Shown piece by piece: positions 46,823 through 59,400 of a DNA stretch of 64,000 nt (position 1 is the first letter of the stretch; every line of letters begins with the position of its first letter). Source of the DNA: Reticulitermes lucifugus (taxonomy: Eukaryota; Arthropoda; Insecta; Blattodea; Rhinotermitidae); the NCBI GenBank assembly GCA_026260175.1, contig JAKCWW010000919.1, positions 22,937-86,936 on the forward strand. The letters run 5' to 3'. The notes under the pieces were generated by a model. That model saw nothing but the letters and a program-made list of their open reading frames with translations, made no database searches and was not told the DNA's origin. The position numbers and the translations under genes were made by a program.

Positions 46823-48970
46823 AATTTTTTAGAAAATTTAGAGTTCAGGTACCAAAGTTTACATCGGAAAGCTTATATATGTGTATATTTATATGAGTAT
46901 TAAAATATATCATTCATAAAAATGTCAGAAACTATTCTCATTTATTCCCCATTATTTAGTGTTGTCATATTAGACAAAGATATTTGCATCATTTTCAGTT
47001 AATTCCAAAACTAAAAAACATCAACCATAGTAAAATGTGTAACAATGATTATACTGTATGTTACACACATTTTTAGAACATCACGCACGTAATTAATTAT
47101 TGTACTTGTGTTCAAACCTCCACATACGATTCCAAATATGTTCACACACCTTACACGTTGCTGCCATATCTGTATCTACTACACTCTTTTCCAATCCCCT
47201 GCCTCTCCACAGCTGACACATCACTATTTTACAAAACACAACGATGTTCCCCATCCGACTGGTGATTCAACACAACATTCCAAATGATCATCTCTCTCCT
47301 CTTTTTCTGATACAACTAATATAGTATATGAATATATTTGGAATGTTATATGGATGTCTGATCACAAGAAAAATAACAATAATATAAATAATATATCCGT
47401 GATAAATATATGTAACATATGTTTCCAATTTTTAAATTTACCATGGTTGATATTATTTTAACTTGAGACTGGCAGCGGAAAATGTGCCTATTATTTTCCT
47501 AGTACGTAAACATTAAAGAGAGGAAGATCGAATGGCCATAACAATTTGTATGAATGTACATACTTTATAATACTGTATACTGAGGGCACTTTGTTATTTT
47601 AAACTTACTGATGTAAAGTTTGTTACCTAATATTTTCTTATAAAAAGCCTGAACCGCCTTGCAGAAGGAATAAAATATCCTTAATTCTACGGCCTATACA
47701 ACACTGGATCCTGAGGATCATCCATTGTATAACGACACTTCTTCGCCTCCTCTCTTAATGAAACCACGGACTTGTTTAAGAAACAGAAATAAGGACAGTC
47801 TAAAAAACGATTTCAAGCAAAAAGTTATTTTCTGCATCGTTATTGTTTAAAGAAGAAACTCATAAGAATTGCTTAAGTAAATTCATAAAACAGATTCTAC
47901 CTCATTAGCCAATGGTAATCTTTCATTCTTTCCAATTAACGCTTCCTGGGAAACAAAGCAGAAGCGAAACATTACGATATAATGACTTGAGGCATAATTT
48001 CATAAGCAGCAACACTTCTTTATTTCCGCTTTGCTTTTCTTGTAGGAGTCAGTTATTAGATTTTCTCCATCTGCAAGCACAGAGTTTCGTTTTCTAGTGG
48101 TCTTTCCTTTGAAAACCTGGAATCAGTTATGAAAGTTTCTATTATCTACCCATTTCAGTTCCTGTACAGAAATAATAAAAATAACTTTGTTATTAAAAGT
48201 TTTACAAGGTAATTATCTATACTGATTAACTTCGTTAATTTTATCTTCCCTATACCAAACTATAATTATTGTACATCTTTTGTCTTCATTGTTTCTTTTG
48301 TATGTTGTAAATCTTTAAATTCAAACAAAGCGTAAAACAAAATGTTCCAGGATCCATGTTTTCCTCACGTACACCAGTATTCCTCTGTCTGTTATCACCC
48401 CATCAATGCTTCATATTCATGTTCATCCATCTACAATCGACTCAACATGACTTCTACACCAACATCTTCGCTGTATAATCTACAAAAAATTTGTCTAAAG
48501 TTCCAGGATGCTGTTCTTTAGTCAGCGTAACAAATAACGTTTGCATTGTATGTAGCCTTATACAAATTTATCAGAGCTTCGCCATAAGTTTAGGCGTACC
48601 GTGTTTCAGCTAGATTTAATTCACATCTTCCACGTGTCACCTTGAGTCTCAATTACGCCGTACTGCATAGCTTGTGTTGACACGCAAGGAGAATGTCTTA
48701 CATTCCCTGTGTCTGGAATGACGAACATCAGCTAGCAGGCGAGATGCGTCCTAATGAGCTAGACACTGAAGTCAGCATCTGTTTTGTAAGGAGAGACTTC
48801 GAATGGAATGAGTAAAAGGTAAAGATCTAAGGCATACACTAAGGAATTACATACGAAATGAAACTGCAATTATATTGGCATTAGTTGCATTACAAAGGGA
48901 CATTAGTATAAACCTCTTATCATGTCATATTAAAGGCGCGTTTACTTTAATATATATGTCCGTATATATA
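46823..48970. other. No gene seen
   Basis: AT-rich throughout, with no repeat or coding signal recognised. Confidence 0.5.
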
Positions 48971-48989
48971 AGGCCGAAACATGTGTAGG
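48971..48989 (+). repeat. Truncated hammerhead-like 3' half (copy O)
   Basis: AGGCCGAAACATGTGTAGG matches the GGCC-GAAA-CATGT half of the motif. The CTGANGA half is not upstream, and G follows CATGT where A, C or T would be needed. Confidence 0.25.
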
Positions 48990-50857
48990 GGTTGAAGAAT
49001 AAAGAATATAAAGTAAAAATAGTGAATTTCGTTGGTGTATAATTTGTGATATATGTCCGTGTTAATATAATCTCTGTCCTTCAAAACATGAAAAAAGTTA
49101 GCTGTATTATTTTCAAGATAGTGGTATTTTTGTCACTAATCCTCCAATAATGAGTACTCATGAATCCGGATTACAAAACGAAAGATCCTGAGCGATTATC
49201 TGGTAAGAAGCCTCGAATTTGTTGAGTGGACTATTAAATACGAGGAAGTGAGATTCTTAGAAACGTCCGCAATGTATTTGACTTTAAAGTAACTGTAATG
49301 TTTTAGTTGATCCATAGTGACTTCTGACTCGTGTTGTAGGACTTGGCTGTGCCATATTTTACTAACAAAACGTTACATTCATTTGTTCACTCTTTTCTCT
49401 TAACAGGAAGGAGAACAGATATGTTTAGCATCTGATATTCCTTATTGGAACTTTAAATTCTTTTCCAAAAAAAAGCAGTAGCCCTAACATTCTACGGACT
49501 CAATTTTTGTGAGTGTAAATAAAGGATAAGCATATCTATACGACGGGATATACTGCTTGCTGGATAACTGAAGCTGGAAAACCAAAGATTGGAAAAGGTG
49601 TCATGGTAGGGAAGAGAAAACAAGATGCAATTACATGATTTTTAATTTGGCGTATTTATAAAAGAGATAAACAAAACCAGAAAAGAATGTGGGAAAAGAG
49701 ATGACTACACGAAAAAGTTTACTGCACACATGAAAAGTGCCTAGTCTTAATCTGTTTCTGAAAGTTCAGGGAATACAGATGGCTCTACATTTGTACAGCA
49801 AAGGCACTCAATTACGAAAACCCTGGAAACGAACGGAAGAAATCTCGTAACGTCGTAAATGGCGCTATGATTGAGGATAGAGGTAAAAGTAACTTGAGGT
49901 TCGTACATGGCGTTTCTAAACAAAATATGTAGTTATATTAAATAGTTGATTATTATTATTATTATTATCATCATTATCATCAGAACTTAAAATATTCCCA
50001 AACGGAAGCCAAATTTTGTTCTCTCATGTCTAAACTTTCCCGAGGCTCCATTTCACACTATTACAACCTTCTGTAGCTTCTGCTTCGTGATAGTTGCGCT
50101 TGCTGCTGAAAACCCGTAGTGCAAATTTCTTTTGATGCACCCCGTATAAAGTTTTAGTTAACAGACTGTATGCAAATAAGCTGGACGAGGTATTAATATG
50201 CGTGACATCGACGAGAAATATGTGTAGTCGGAAACCCTGAAGGAAAGGTAAAAATTGGGAGACTTATATTTGAGGACGATGAAGATTGATGTTAAAGATT
50301 CAGAGTATGAGAATGTTGATAAAGTTCATAAGGCTCAAAATAGGGAAATAGGCAGTTTAGCGTAAAGAAGGTAAGGCATCTTAAGTTTGCAAAGAAAGAA
50401 AAACATTTCTTGACCAACGGATCGACTGTTACGCAATGACTCTGTTTCATGTAGTTAGTTGCTTGTTACTCATCGGTCAGTAAATTATTTACTCTATGTG
50501 TAAGTTGGTGACAGCGTAAAAAAATCAATGCAAGTGTTTAACAATTCAGTTCTCCACTATTCACATATATTAGCGTATTCAATTGCATAAACTCGAATTG
50601 TAGTTATTAGTGTTTCATTCTATCCGCTAAAATGTCAGCAGAAAGTAAGGAAATTTATCTTCCGGAATTTACAGGGTAATGGAAGTTCTACTAAAGTATA
50701 ATTAATTCTAGAACTTAATACAGTTCAGAGCCAATGAAAGGAAATATGTGCAGAAAGAGATATAATAGATTATCCTCATGCTCCCGAATAGCCGACATTC
50801 ATTAACCACAATATGGCACGACAATGAGTAGACGTTAAGGTAATTCAATTCAGTTCA
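48990..50857. other. No gene seen; (ATT)n
   Basis: An (ATT)n/(ATC)n run at 49948-49982. Otherwise unremarkable. Confidence 0.5.
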
Positions 50858-50940
50858 ATTCAGCTCTTTAAATTAATGTGCTGACACAACAGCCATAACG
50901 CCAATTACAGAGACAGCACAGGAACATAAGAAAAATACAG
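50858..50940 (+). repeat. Interspersed repeat R2, copy b
   Basis: Second copy of the 29311-29394 repeat, same orientation: TTCAGCTC, GTGCTGACACAACAGCC, ATAACGCCAATTACAGAGAC and AGCACAGGAACA. AATTCAATTCAGTTCAATTC precedes it. Confidence 0.6.
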
Positions 50941-51054
50941 GAATAACAATATACAAAAACACATAAAAATGAGATAAGAAATCATGTCTAAGAAACAGCA
51001 TAATGATATTATAATTGTTAAAGACAAAATTGTTAATGGAGATTATTATTACTA

Positions 51055-51066
51055 TTAGTCGTAGTG

Positions 51067-51122
<56 letters not shown>
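51055..51122. repeat. (TAG)n microsatellite
   Basis: About twenty TAG units, ending GTAGTATAAGG. Likely length-variable. Confidence 0.95.
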
Positions 51123-51123
<1 letters not shown>

Positions 51124-52404
51124 TAAGGCCATAGATAAAACTAATGCAGGTTTCTTTGTACTACAATATATTTGGACATATTCCAATGTCTAAAATATAT
51201 TTTATATAAAAAAACATTTATGTACTTTTTGATTTCCAAAACTCTTGCATCGGAAGGACAGAACATCAGGCGCTGTTGATTTACAAAGAAATCCACGTTG
51301 TTCTTCCAAAAGCAAACTCATATTTTAACCCATCGCCAAATAGTTGAGTGTATAAAACACACTGTATACAATGCACAATGTATAAATGCGAATTAATGAG
51401 TCAGACAGTGAAACAGATCCTGAAAGCACAAACATATAGATCATTAAAATTTAAAAAGTGGAAGCTTTTCACGTTTTCACCAAGAGATGTTTTATTGTAC
51501 ACCATACAGCGAATTTCCTGGTAAAATCATGTAACTATAAAAATCGGACAGTCACAATCTGCGATTCGATTTGAATTATCGCTTTGTTCCTATTCGCTTC
51601 CGTTTGTCGCTGGAATAACGAAGCATTCACAAGAAACCTTTGGATGAAACATGGTAGAGTAGCAAACGGAGGTGAACCACCCATAACATTTCATCTAATC
51701 TCCAACTCCACCTTCTTGTTTTCTATATTTGGGTCAGTCCCGCTGTGCACAATTTGAAAACCGTTGACTGAACATTTATTGTAAAGCAGCGACAGTAAAT
51801 AACACGCAACAGTTCCAGAAACTACTGTTACTATTTGGCTTTCTCGGAAACAGCGCTTTAGAAAGCGCCTACAAGTTATTTCAGGGTACACGCACAACAC
51901 AGGTGCCAGAGAAGTTGCCTCAGCTTCACGGCGAACACGTAAATCGACTGACTTACCTGCTAGCTACTAAATAACAACTACAGTTCACAGCTACACCACA
52001 AGAACGCTATGAGAAAGTAAGTTTAGGTGAAGGATAGTTGTTTGTCGGGACCATCAGATCCGTTTAATGGACACATCTTATTCGCAGAGAGCAAAAGCCA
52101 AGTACGAATACATACGGCCTGGTAATTGCATGCAACATATCTACTGTTACCACGATTTTTAAAATAATGTCCTTTCTTCAGGAAAGAAATAATTTTATGA
52201 AAACACCATGCGCCTCTATACACCCATTTCAAATATTTGACCAGTTTTACCGGTTGTAACCAAATCTGGAATAAATATTACGACATTAGAGTCCTAAAGT
52301 ATATAATGCCCAACAATTGACCATAATCACCAGTAACAACACTGCGGATACTCGAACCTGAGCGGCTGAAGCCGTATTAAACTTAAGATCGTGAAATGAT
52401 TTAT
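51123..52404. other. No gene seen
   Basis: Two 69-codon minus frames; no family recognised. Confidence 0.5.
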
Positions 52405-52510
52405 GGTAGCAGATGAGGTCCGTTCTTCTGCGATATTATGATGCATCATTGGATGATTAGTACACGGCCTTTCGTGACAGGGTAGTGGTCTTATCTTCAG
52501 AGTCGGATGT
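52405..52510. mobile_element. One arm of a foldback relative (copy K)
   Basis: The order GATGAGGTCCGTTCTTCTGC, GATATTATGATGCATCATTG and GATTAGTACACGG mirrors the left arm of copies A, L and M (GATGAAATCTGTGGTCTTCT, GTTATTACACAGCGTCG, GTTTACCG). The minus-strand core at 52463-52503 is CTGAAGA, TAA, GAC-loop-GTC, AC, GAAA, GGCC. The pairing is weaker than in other families. No matching right arm was found, so it is truncated. Confidence 0.5.
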
Positions 52511-53399
52511 CCAATGAAGAATCGCTGGGCATTCGACTCTTGAAGAAGAGATCCCTACAACCTTGGTGAAGAATGTGGGTAGCTTCAGAGATCCCTAAAA
52601 GGTTGCAGAAATAAAGGGTTTCCAGGCTGAAATATCTTCTAGTTAAGAATCTTGGTTAGTGATCCGATGCTTTCGCAGAAAATTTGAACCTCAAGATTAT
52701 TGTAAATTTTCAAAGAGAAGAAATTTGGATTGTAGAACATGCCGTTTCAGAATGTGCCTGTGAGCAGTGGGCCTTCATATAGGGCACGCAAAATACAATA
52801 GGACAGAAGAGCTTCTTGTAACGCATTGCATTCTATTTTGTATATTCAAGGAGCTCTTGTTAAGAACAGGCCCTAGTTCGTCGAGCCTCACGTCCACCTT
52901 CTTCCAGATCTGGTTGGTGTGTGCTTATCAGGTCAACCACTTGCAAAGAGTCGGTCCAAAATAATGTGACATTCAACTGTCTTTGAGAAGAGCATCACGT
53001 CGCTCTTAGCAACATCTCTCGTAATCCTCAACTCTGTGTCCAGGTGTTGTGAGGTACGCTCCCCATAATCGACGAGCGTCAACAGTGTGGACGACGTGGC
53101 TCCGAGAGTCGTGTTCTGCTCCATATGTAACAACTATAACGACAGCCTTCATTTGCGAATAAACAACTGCTGTAGCTTATACTTTATCCTTGTATACGTT
53201 CAGAACTTATGTAAAGGAAATGTGTGAGAAAATAAAGTCCGATTTCAAAAATAGGTATGAATCTTCTCCGCTGAATTCTTCATTCCCTAACACCGAATCT
53301 TCTCGCGATATTCTGATATGTTAGGAATACAAAACAGAGCATGGTGAATATTTGACCACGCGCTCCAGTGTTAACCATGTACAATAAGTTATCAGATAA
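52511..53399. other. No gene seen
   Basis: Ordinary sequence; frames up to 74 codons only. Confidence 0.5.
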
Positions 53400-53820
53400 A
53401 CTAACATTCATTTCTCGATCCCTAGGCCATATTCTTATTCTCCTCCCTCCTATACTTTGGACTTGTTTTATTTCCTTTCTAGTTTTTACATTCTTTTCAA
53501 ACATTCATTTTCTCTCACTAAAGCCCTTTGTCACTGTTTACGTCTTTTTCTTTCTTTATTTAGTATCCCTTAAAGTTTTATTCGTTATTTACATTTCTTT
53601 CCTCCTCCCTTTGTGTATTTCCTTTTCTTTCGCTCCTTTTACTTCTTTTTTTCACGTCTTGCTTTCAATTTTTATTTCCTTTTCTTCCTTCATCTGTAAT
53701 TTTTTCCTGCCTTCCCTATCTTTCCTCAATTTATTATCTTCATGTATTTGCCTCACATTTCGTTTTCATTACAAACTTGTATCCCTCTCTCTTTGTTTTG
53801 TTTCCTTCCTTAGTGTCTAA
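53400..53820. repeat. Pyrimidine-rich low-complexity tract
   Basis: The plus strand is dominated by T and C for over 400 bases (TTCTTT, TTCCTTTCT, CTCCTCCC). This opens a 150-codon frame (53368-53820) of Phe, Leu, Ser and Ile. It resembles a multi-pass membrane protein only through its composition. Confidence 0.7.
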
Positions 53821-54489
53821 TATAATCCAGGAAGGTCACAATTTTCTGCACCGGTTGACACCTTGTCTGCACTCATTCCCTACACTAAAAGACAAGTGAG
53901 TTAGTAACTACAAACAGACCTCGAAGTGATGTGCGCAGTACGTCCGCGGTCTGCGGCACATACAGGCACGATGAGGTACTGCCGGATGGAGGGAAAATTC
54001 CAAATTGCTCATTTAATTTCAAACAAAACTCACTCATTTCACTTATAGTGTGAAATTAACATAGACAGAAATAAAAAATAGAAAAGTTATTATTTGTGTG
54101 TCTATGTGCTGGATACTCAATACGTAAGCACTTTCTTGCAGTCAGGTAAGCCTACAAAGAAGTTAAACACTCTCTGCTGATGATATCCATTTGTAATTAA
54201 AATTATTGTAAATACATAATAAAGAAAATTAAGGCTACAAGAACATCGCCTCTGCCTGCTCACACATCATGACCGCAGACAGGAGTAAAGTTAAGAATTG
54301 ACGCACCTTTTCCTCAGCAACATTTTACAGAATTATACGTTTCACGCTCCAGATTTTTAAACCCAGGGATATAGCCAGAGACGCTTTTTGGTAGCGTAGG
54401 TCTCACGGTGCTCACCACTGTTGTGTAAAAACATTCACAGCTTCATAGCAGACGATCAAGCTCCGGCCACTCAATTATAATTCTATCCT
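53821..54489. other. No gene seen
   Basis: Ordinary sequence, no motif recognised. Confidence 0.5.
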
Positions 54490-54602
54490 TCATTTCAGGC
54501 TTCCGCCGCGATGTTGATGAAATCTGTGGTCTTCTGGGTTATTACACAGCGTCGTTTGGTAATTGTTTACCGACGTTTCGGGACAACGTATCGGTCCCCC
54601 AT
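54490..54602. mobile_element. Left arm of foldback family (copy L)
   Basis: TTTCAGGCTTCCGCCGCGAT, GTTGATGAAATCTG, CTTCTGGGTTATTACACAGC, then TTACCGACGTTTCGGGACAA and CGTATCGGTCCC. On the minus strand this holds GGGAC-loop-GTCCC, GAAA, CGTC, GGTAAAC with perfect stem II pairing. The CTGAAGA half and the whole right arm are missing. Confidence 0.75.
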
Positions 54603-55904
54603 ATAATTCTAACATTTTTATCATTATCTCCCTTACACTTCAATATTCTTTGGCGTACATGTTTCAGACTAATTCCAGTTGAGCAAATTATGATGAAGTA
54701 ACCAATGCACTTGGCTTGGACGACATGTAACTGTCCAACTGATGAAACTGAGTCATGGCAATCAAACCATTATAAATGCTGTGAAATCCATCCTACTTAA
54801 ACAAAATCAGGTTGTCGCCATATAACTATTATATTTGGCACAGAGAAACAGTAAACAATGAAAGATCATATAAAACTGCATCCTTTACAGAACGAAAGAT
54901 TATACCACCAGCAGTTGTGTTCCTCGTCATAAGCTCGTATCCACTCCAAATATATCACAGTACTCTACCTTAAAATATTGATTAAACAAAGAGGACATTC
55001 TGACAGTAAAATATGACTAAGAGGTAAAAAGTTTACTTTGACGACCGAGATATGAAAGTTTGTGTGCGAGAGTAAAGAAAGATATATTTTGTGAAAGTCT
55101 TCCTTCTGACGTCTCACATGAATGACCGACAACTTAAATGAAATTGTGTTCGTTTTCTGGTTACAGAAGGAAAGTTTATAGGCCGATATTAAAGGCAACA
55201 GCAAGAGGGAAGAGCATTTTCATACAAAGTGTTTCCGTATACAAAACATGCAATGAAAGCATGGGACGTAGAAAGAAACAGCACATGTCTCGCGTAAGGG
55301 GTTATCTGCTTAACTTTCCTGTTAAATTAGGATGAAATATTTAACGAAGAGACTAGCAAGAAACATGTTCCGTGATGGTAACATCTGTTTCAAATTTCAC
55401 GTGTGTTTACGTGTAAAAATATGCCATAACTAACTATAATGAAACTACAACCGAACACAGTAAGTTAAAAGTTCCTAATTCTAGAGTTTCCTGCGTATAG
55501 AACCCTGTCAAGATACAAACGTTACGGAAGTTTCGGAACAACTTCTTACCTTATATTTAGAGTCATTTCTACTGCGCCAAAATTGTAAAAATTTTCAGCG
55601 TTTCTATGAACAGGTTGTCGCTGTTTTAGGGTTTAATAATCAAATCTCTTACGGTGTTTTAGAGAAAATTCTTGCCTTCTTGCCCAGGAATAATTCAACA
55701 GTGCCGAAACAATAAACCTTAGCTGACGTTTCTGAGGACTTACCCCACTTTTCAGGTTCAGTTGCATGACCACCACCACACTACGAATTTCGATCGTGTT
55801 AATAACAGCGATGTAAATTTGGGTCTGACTGTCACATGAATATCTTCAGTTAACGGAAGTTTTGAGGTTCTCACAACAATGTTTCTGAAGATTCAAGTAT
55901 TCTG
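54603..55904. other. No gene seen
   Basis: Frames up to 79 codons, nothing recognised. Confidence 0.5.
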
Positions 55905-56346
55905 GGACGTTGCACTATGTGAATTGTTGAGATCTACGCTCTTCTGAGATATTACGCGGCGTCGTATGGTGACTGTTTGCCGACGTTTCGGGACAACGTA
56001 CTGATACTCTACGAGTATACCATATACGGTTTTTTCCAGCTCTCTTAGCCGATTGCATTCTCGGTACCGTACCCTTTGCTCCCTTACGTTGTGTCTATCC
56101 ACCCCTCTCTCACCCTGGTTCTACCCTATTGGCTGTCATCACGCCTACTGATTGCTACCCCGCGCGCACTTTCCATATGAATCTACGTATAGGTTTCCGG
56201 TTTTCTTTCTTTCCTACTCGGACCCTTGACCCGTGAACATGGGATCGATACGTTGTCCCGAAACGTCGGTAAACAATTACCACCCGACGCCGCGTAATAT
56301 CCCACAAGAGCGCAGATCTCATCAACATCACGGCGGAAGTCTGAAA
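55905..56346. mobile_element. Longest foldback of the CGACGTTTCGGGACAA family (copy M)
   Basis: The left arm (55905-56002) and right arm (56221-56346) are inverted copies. The right end reads CATCACGGCGGAAGTCTGAA, the complement of the family's left terminus. Both arms keep a perfect stem II (GGGA/TCCC extended by AC/GT on the left). GAAA and CGTC are intact in both. The CTGAAGA core is altered on the right (GTGAACA) and missing on the left. The 218-bp pyrimidine-rich interior (56003-56220) is longer than in copies A and I and has no coding capacity. Confidence 0.75.
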
Positions 56347-56444
56347 TAAATGTGAATTGTTAACTAGTTACCCACACTTCGAAGGATCGGGGTTTCTTTA
56401 TCTTTGGAATGAAGACGTGCAAAATGAGTGTTGGATTGTACGAC

Positions 56445-56482
56445 CCTGAAAAAGAAGGCATTACGACCTTTCGAAATTTCGG
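56445..56482 (+). repeat. Hammerhead-like motif (copy N)
   Basis: Plus strand: ACC, CTGAAAA, A, GAAGG-loop-CCTTTC, GAAA, TTTC, GGT. Stem II is of the copy G type. Stem I (ACC with GGT) is 3 bp. One core G has become A (CTGAAAA for CTGAAGA). Confidence 0.35.
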
Positions 56483-59400
56483 TATTTATAAATTTATATG
56501 TTGTAACATCTTACAAGACTTAAATCTTTACGTAGTTAGTCTTCATGTGGATGGATGTGCTTAGAAGAGAAGGTGGAGCTCTAAACTCTTTCTAAAACAA
56601 ATTGTCAAAAAACCGAGGCCGAATACAGAGGCCTGACACGTTGGCCGTATATATGGCTTAAGCAAAATAACGCTTAAACTCAAGGTTTGCTTAGTACGGA
56701 TAAAATTTAATGAAAATCAGAGCAATAGTAATCCACAAACAAGAGAAGGAGGGTTAATTAAGTGGCATGTCTACAATCGGCAGTTCTTAAATGATTTGGC
56801 TTTCAATTTAACAAATCATGGAAGCTTTTGCCGGCAGACAACTACAAAAATCGTCGTTTATTTATTTCAGCTGCTAATAGTGTTATCAGAAGTTGCAACT
56901 TAATTCAGATCATGATATATAATGTCACATGTATCTAACAGATGGAGCTAATGTGCCAAGAAGTGACTGTGCAATAAGAAACAACTGTCACCCGTTAGTC
57001 AGTATGTTAACATAAGACGGTATGAATTCGCTTCACTTTCGGAAAACACAGTCTCTTTAACAAATGACACTGGACGCGTGTAGATAATCGTAGTGATAAA
57101 ACGTGAAAACATGAAAGCGCAACTCCGCCCCAACACAAGAAACAATTTTAAATTTCATGCTAAGTGTGGGTTTGACGATACTGGGAGGCCCCTCACACAC
57201 ACAGTGAGGATAATGTGTTGTGTTTTGGGCATTCATACAAGAATCTGGAAATGCGCGACGCGTCCTGTAACCTTACGACTCTGAAAGTTTTACGCCTCTG
57301 GTTTATTTAGTGCAGTGCAAGAAACACCACCTACGACGATAAAAGGATCTGTCTAAACCAGAAGCCATTTCAAACGCTTCGAAACATAGAAATGTCTTGG
57401 CTAACGGCGACTGCGTAAATAATGGGGGGATAATATTAATATAAAATTCAGGGAATAGGTTGTGAGAACAGAAGATTGATATACGTGCCTCAGAATCTCT
57501 TCTAATGGCGGGTTGTGCAAGCTGCATTGAGTTTTCTCCTTCAGTTACCAGGTAATTCTTTAGATATAGGGCTAATATTTTCGTTTGTTAATGCACATAC
57601 ACCTAATGTTGAAACAACCTATATTCTTTGTGGTGCTGTGCTCGCCTTGGTGACCAGAGGCTGAATGCTATTCTTTTTGTGATTAATCTGGAAGCCATGA
57701 AAATTAGAGGATTATGAAAGTACCACATAAAGGGCAATACACTTCAGCAACCTCAACTGACGTAGGTGGGATCAGACATGGCTGGATTACTTCCAGCGAA
57801 TGTGCCAAGTGCCTTTTGCGTTGTTGTGAATATACGGGGATGGTGGTCGGCATTGCTTTCACTCAAACAAAAAATGTGGGAAAGCATATACGTTTGAACA
57901 ATGTACATTAACGTTATTAACTTTAATAGAAGAGTGCAACAGTCGTATAACACTTAACAAGACGTCCCACAAAGAATCTAAAACTTTCATAAACTCTAAG
58001 CACAATTAAACGGATAAACAATATTGAGAATAAGATTATGACTAAGGAGGCAGCACATAAAAATAAGGAAGGTCTTGAGAAAAAAAATATCGATCAAGGG
58101 GATAAATGTGATAAAAATTTGAAGAGAAACATGTTGGGGAGGGTGTTTCGATCTATAGTGTATGTGTTAACTGCAATTATGAAATAAAAACGCTTGCTAA
58201 AAATATTGTAATTTAATCATATTATTTATACATTCCTTTTTATTAAAAAAATAGAATACATAACAGACTTCGACATGATGAATAGTATGGAAAACAAATA
58301 AGCAACACAAGACTGGTAACTAATGCATTTCTATTATCAGTCCACTCTCTCTCTCTCTTGTTCTTCAAATTAAGTTAATTTTCCTTCTTTCGCGCCACTC
58401 ATTCAGAAATAACTGCTAGTTGTCTCTAATACCAACCCTTTTCATGGTACCACACCTTTCTTGCTAGTGGACAATTTATTAGTTAACTGCCTCCCCCCCG
58501 AGATCTATCGGCGAGGCCTCAATTGTTAACCGGCAGGACCGTCTGCTCTTCGGCGTCCAAACCGCAGATAAACCGGACAGATTTGACGAAGCAACTGGCT
58601 AGTCCCAGCAACTATGTAACATTTTCACTTTCAGCGTTCAACGTACAGTTATGTGGAATGTATTTTCACTTGTTAAACGCACTTAGATCGTAATTTTATA
58701 TTTTAATACATCCTCGTCAGACATCCTCCTCCTTCCAGCAGATCTTGCATTATCACGCACACAAAACTCTAAGGCATAAATATGTATCATTTATATTAGA
58801 CGCAGAGAACTAGCTTGCTTTAAAATTGGATTTTTTAAGTAAAGCACGTATAGGTAAAAGAATAAGTTTGATGTCCCCAGTCATTACAGCGCATTTGGTC
58901 TTGCAGGAGAATAAACAACCAACCGATGGAGAAGGTACAACAAAACACAGGAAACTTGGAATGGTTAGTTGATAAAAACTGGAAAGTAAAGAAGTAGCAA
59001 AAATGAGGAAATGAAAATGGTGTAACAACTTTTCAGTGCGTAAGCTTCAAGGGAAGAATCCAGTTAGGAAAATTTGTATTTCTGGGACGGAAATTCATTA
59101 AGATTTGATATGAAATAAATCGTATGGAGGTGACGACTGTATATATGTGGTTCAGGCTATGGTCCGAAGGTCTGAAGAGTACAATAAAATTCTGTGTTTC
59201 ATAGAAGCTGGAATTTTTTGCAAACTGAACATTTATAAATTTTGCAAGAAAGTCCTGGACCAAGCAGTCATTACTAACGACCTTCAAGTCTTTTTGCCTA
59301 CTATCAAAGCAGGATATCGTAATAACGTAATCCTTTCTACACCTCATTCCTTCTATCTGCTACTGTCGTCTCTGTTTTAGTATAAAACTGAATATGGGTG

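Noticed and set aside
51055-51122. (TAG)n as a CRISPR-like or regulatory array
   Set aside because: A plain trinucleotide microsatellite with no spacers.
53368-53820. 150-codon frame that looks like a multi-pass membrane protein
   Set aside because: It lies in a T/C-rich tract. The Phe/Leu/Ser content follows from the base composition, and there is no motif or splice context.
57426-57536. Possible seventh LINE tail scrap on the plus strand (GGDNINIKFRE)
   Set aside because: Only a few residues match and the rest does not align. The orientation is also opposite to the others. Too weak.
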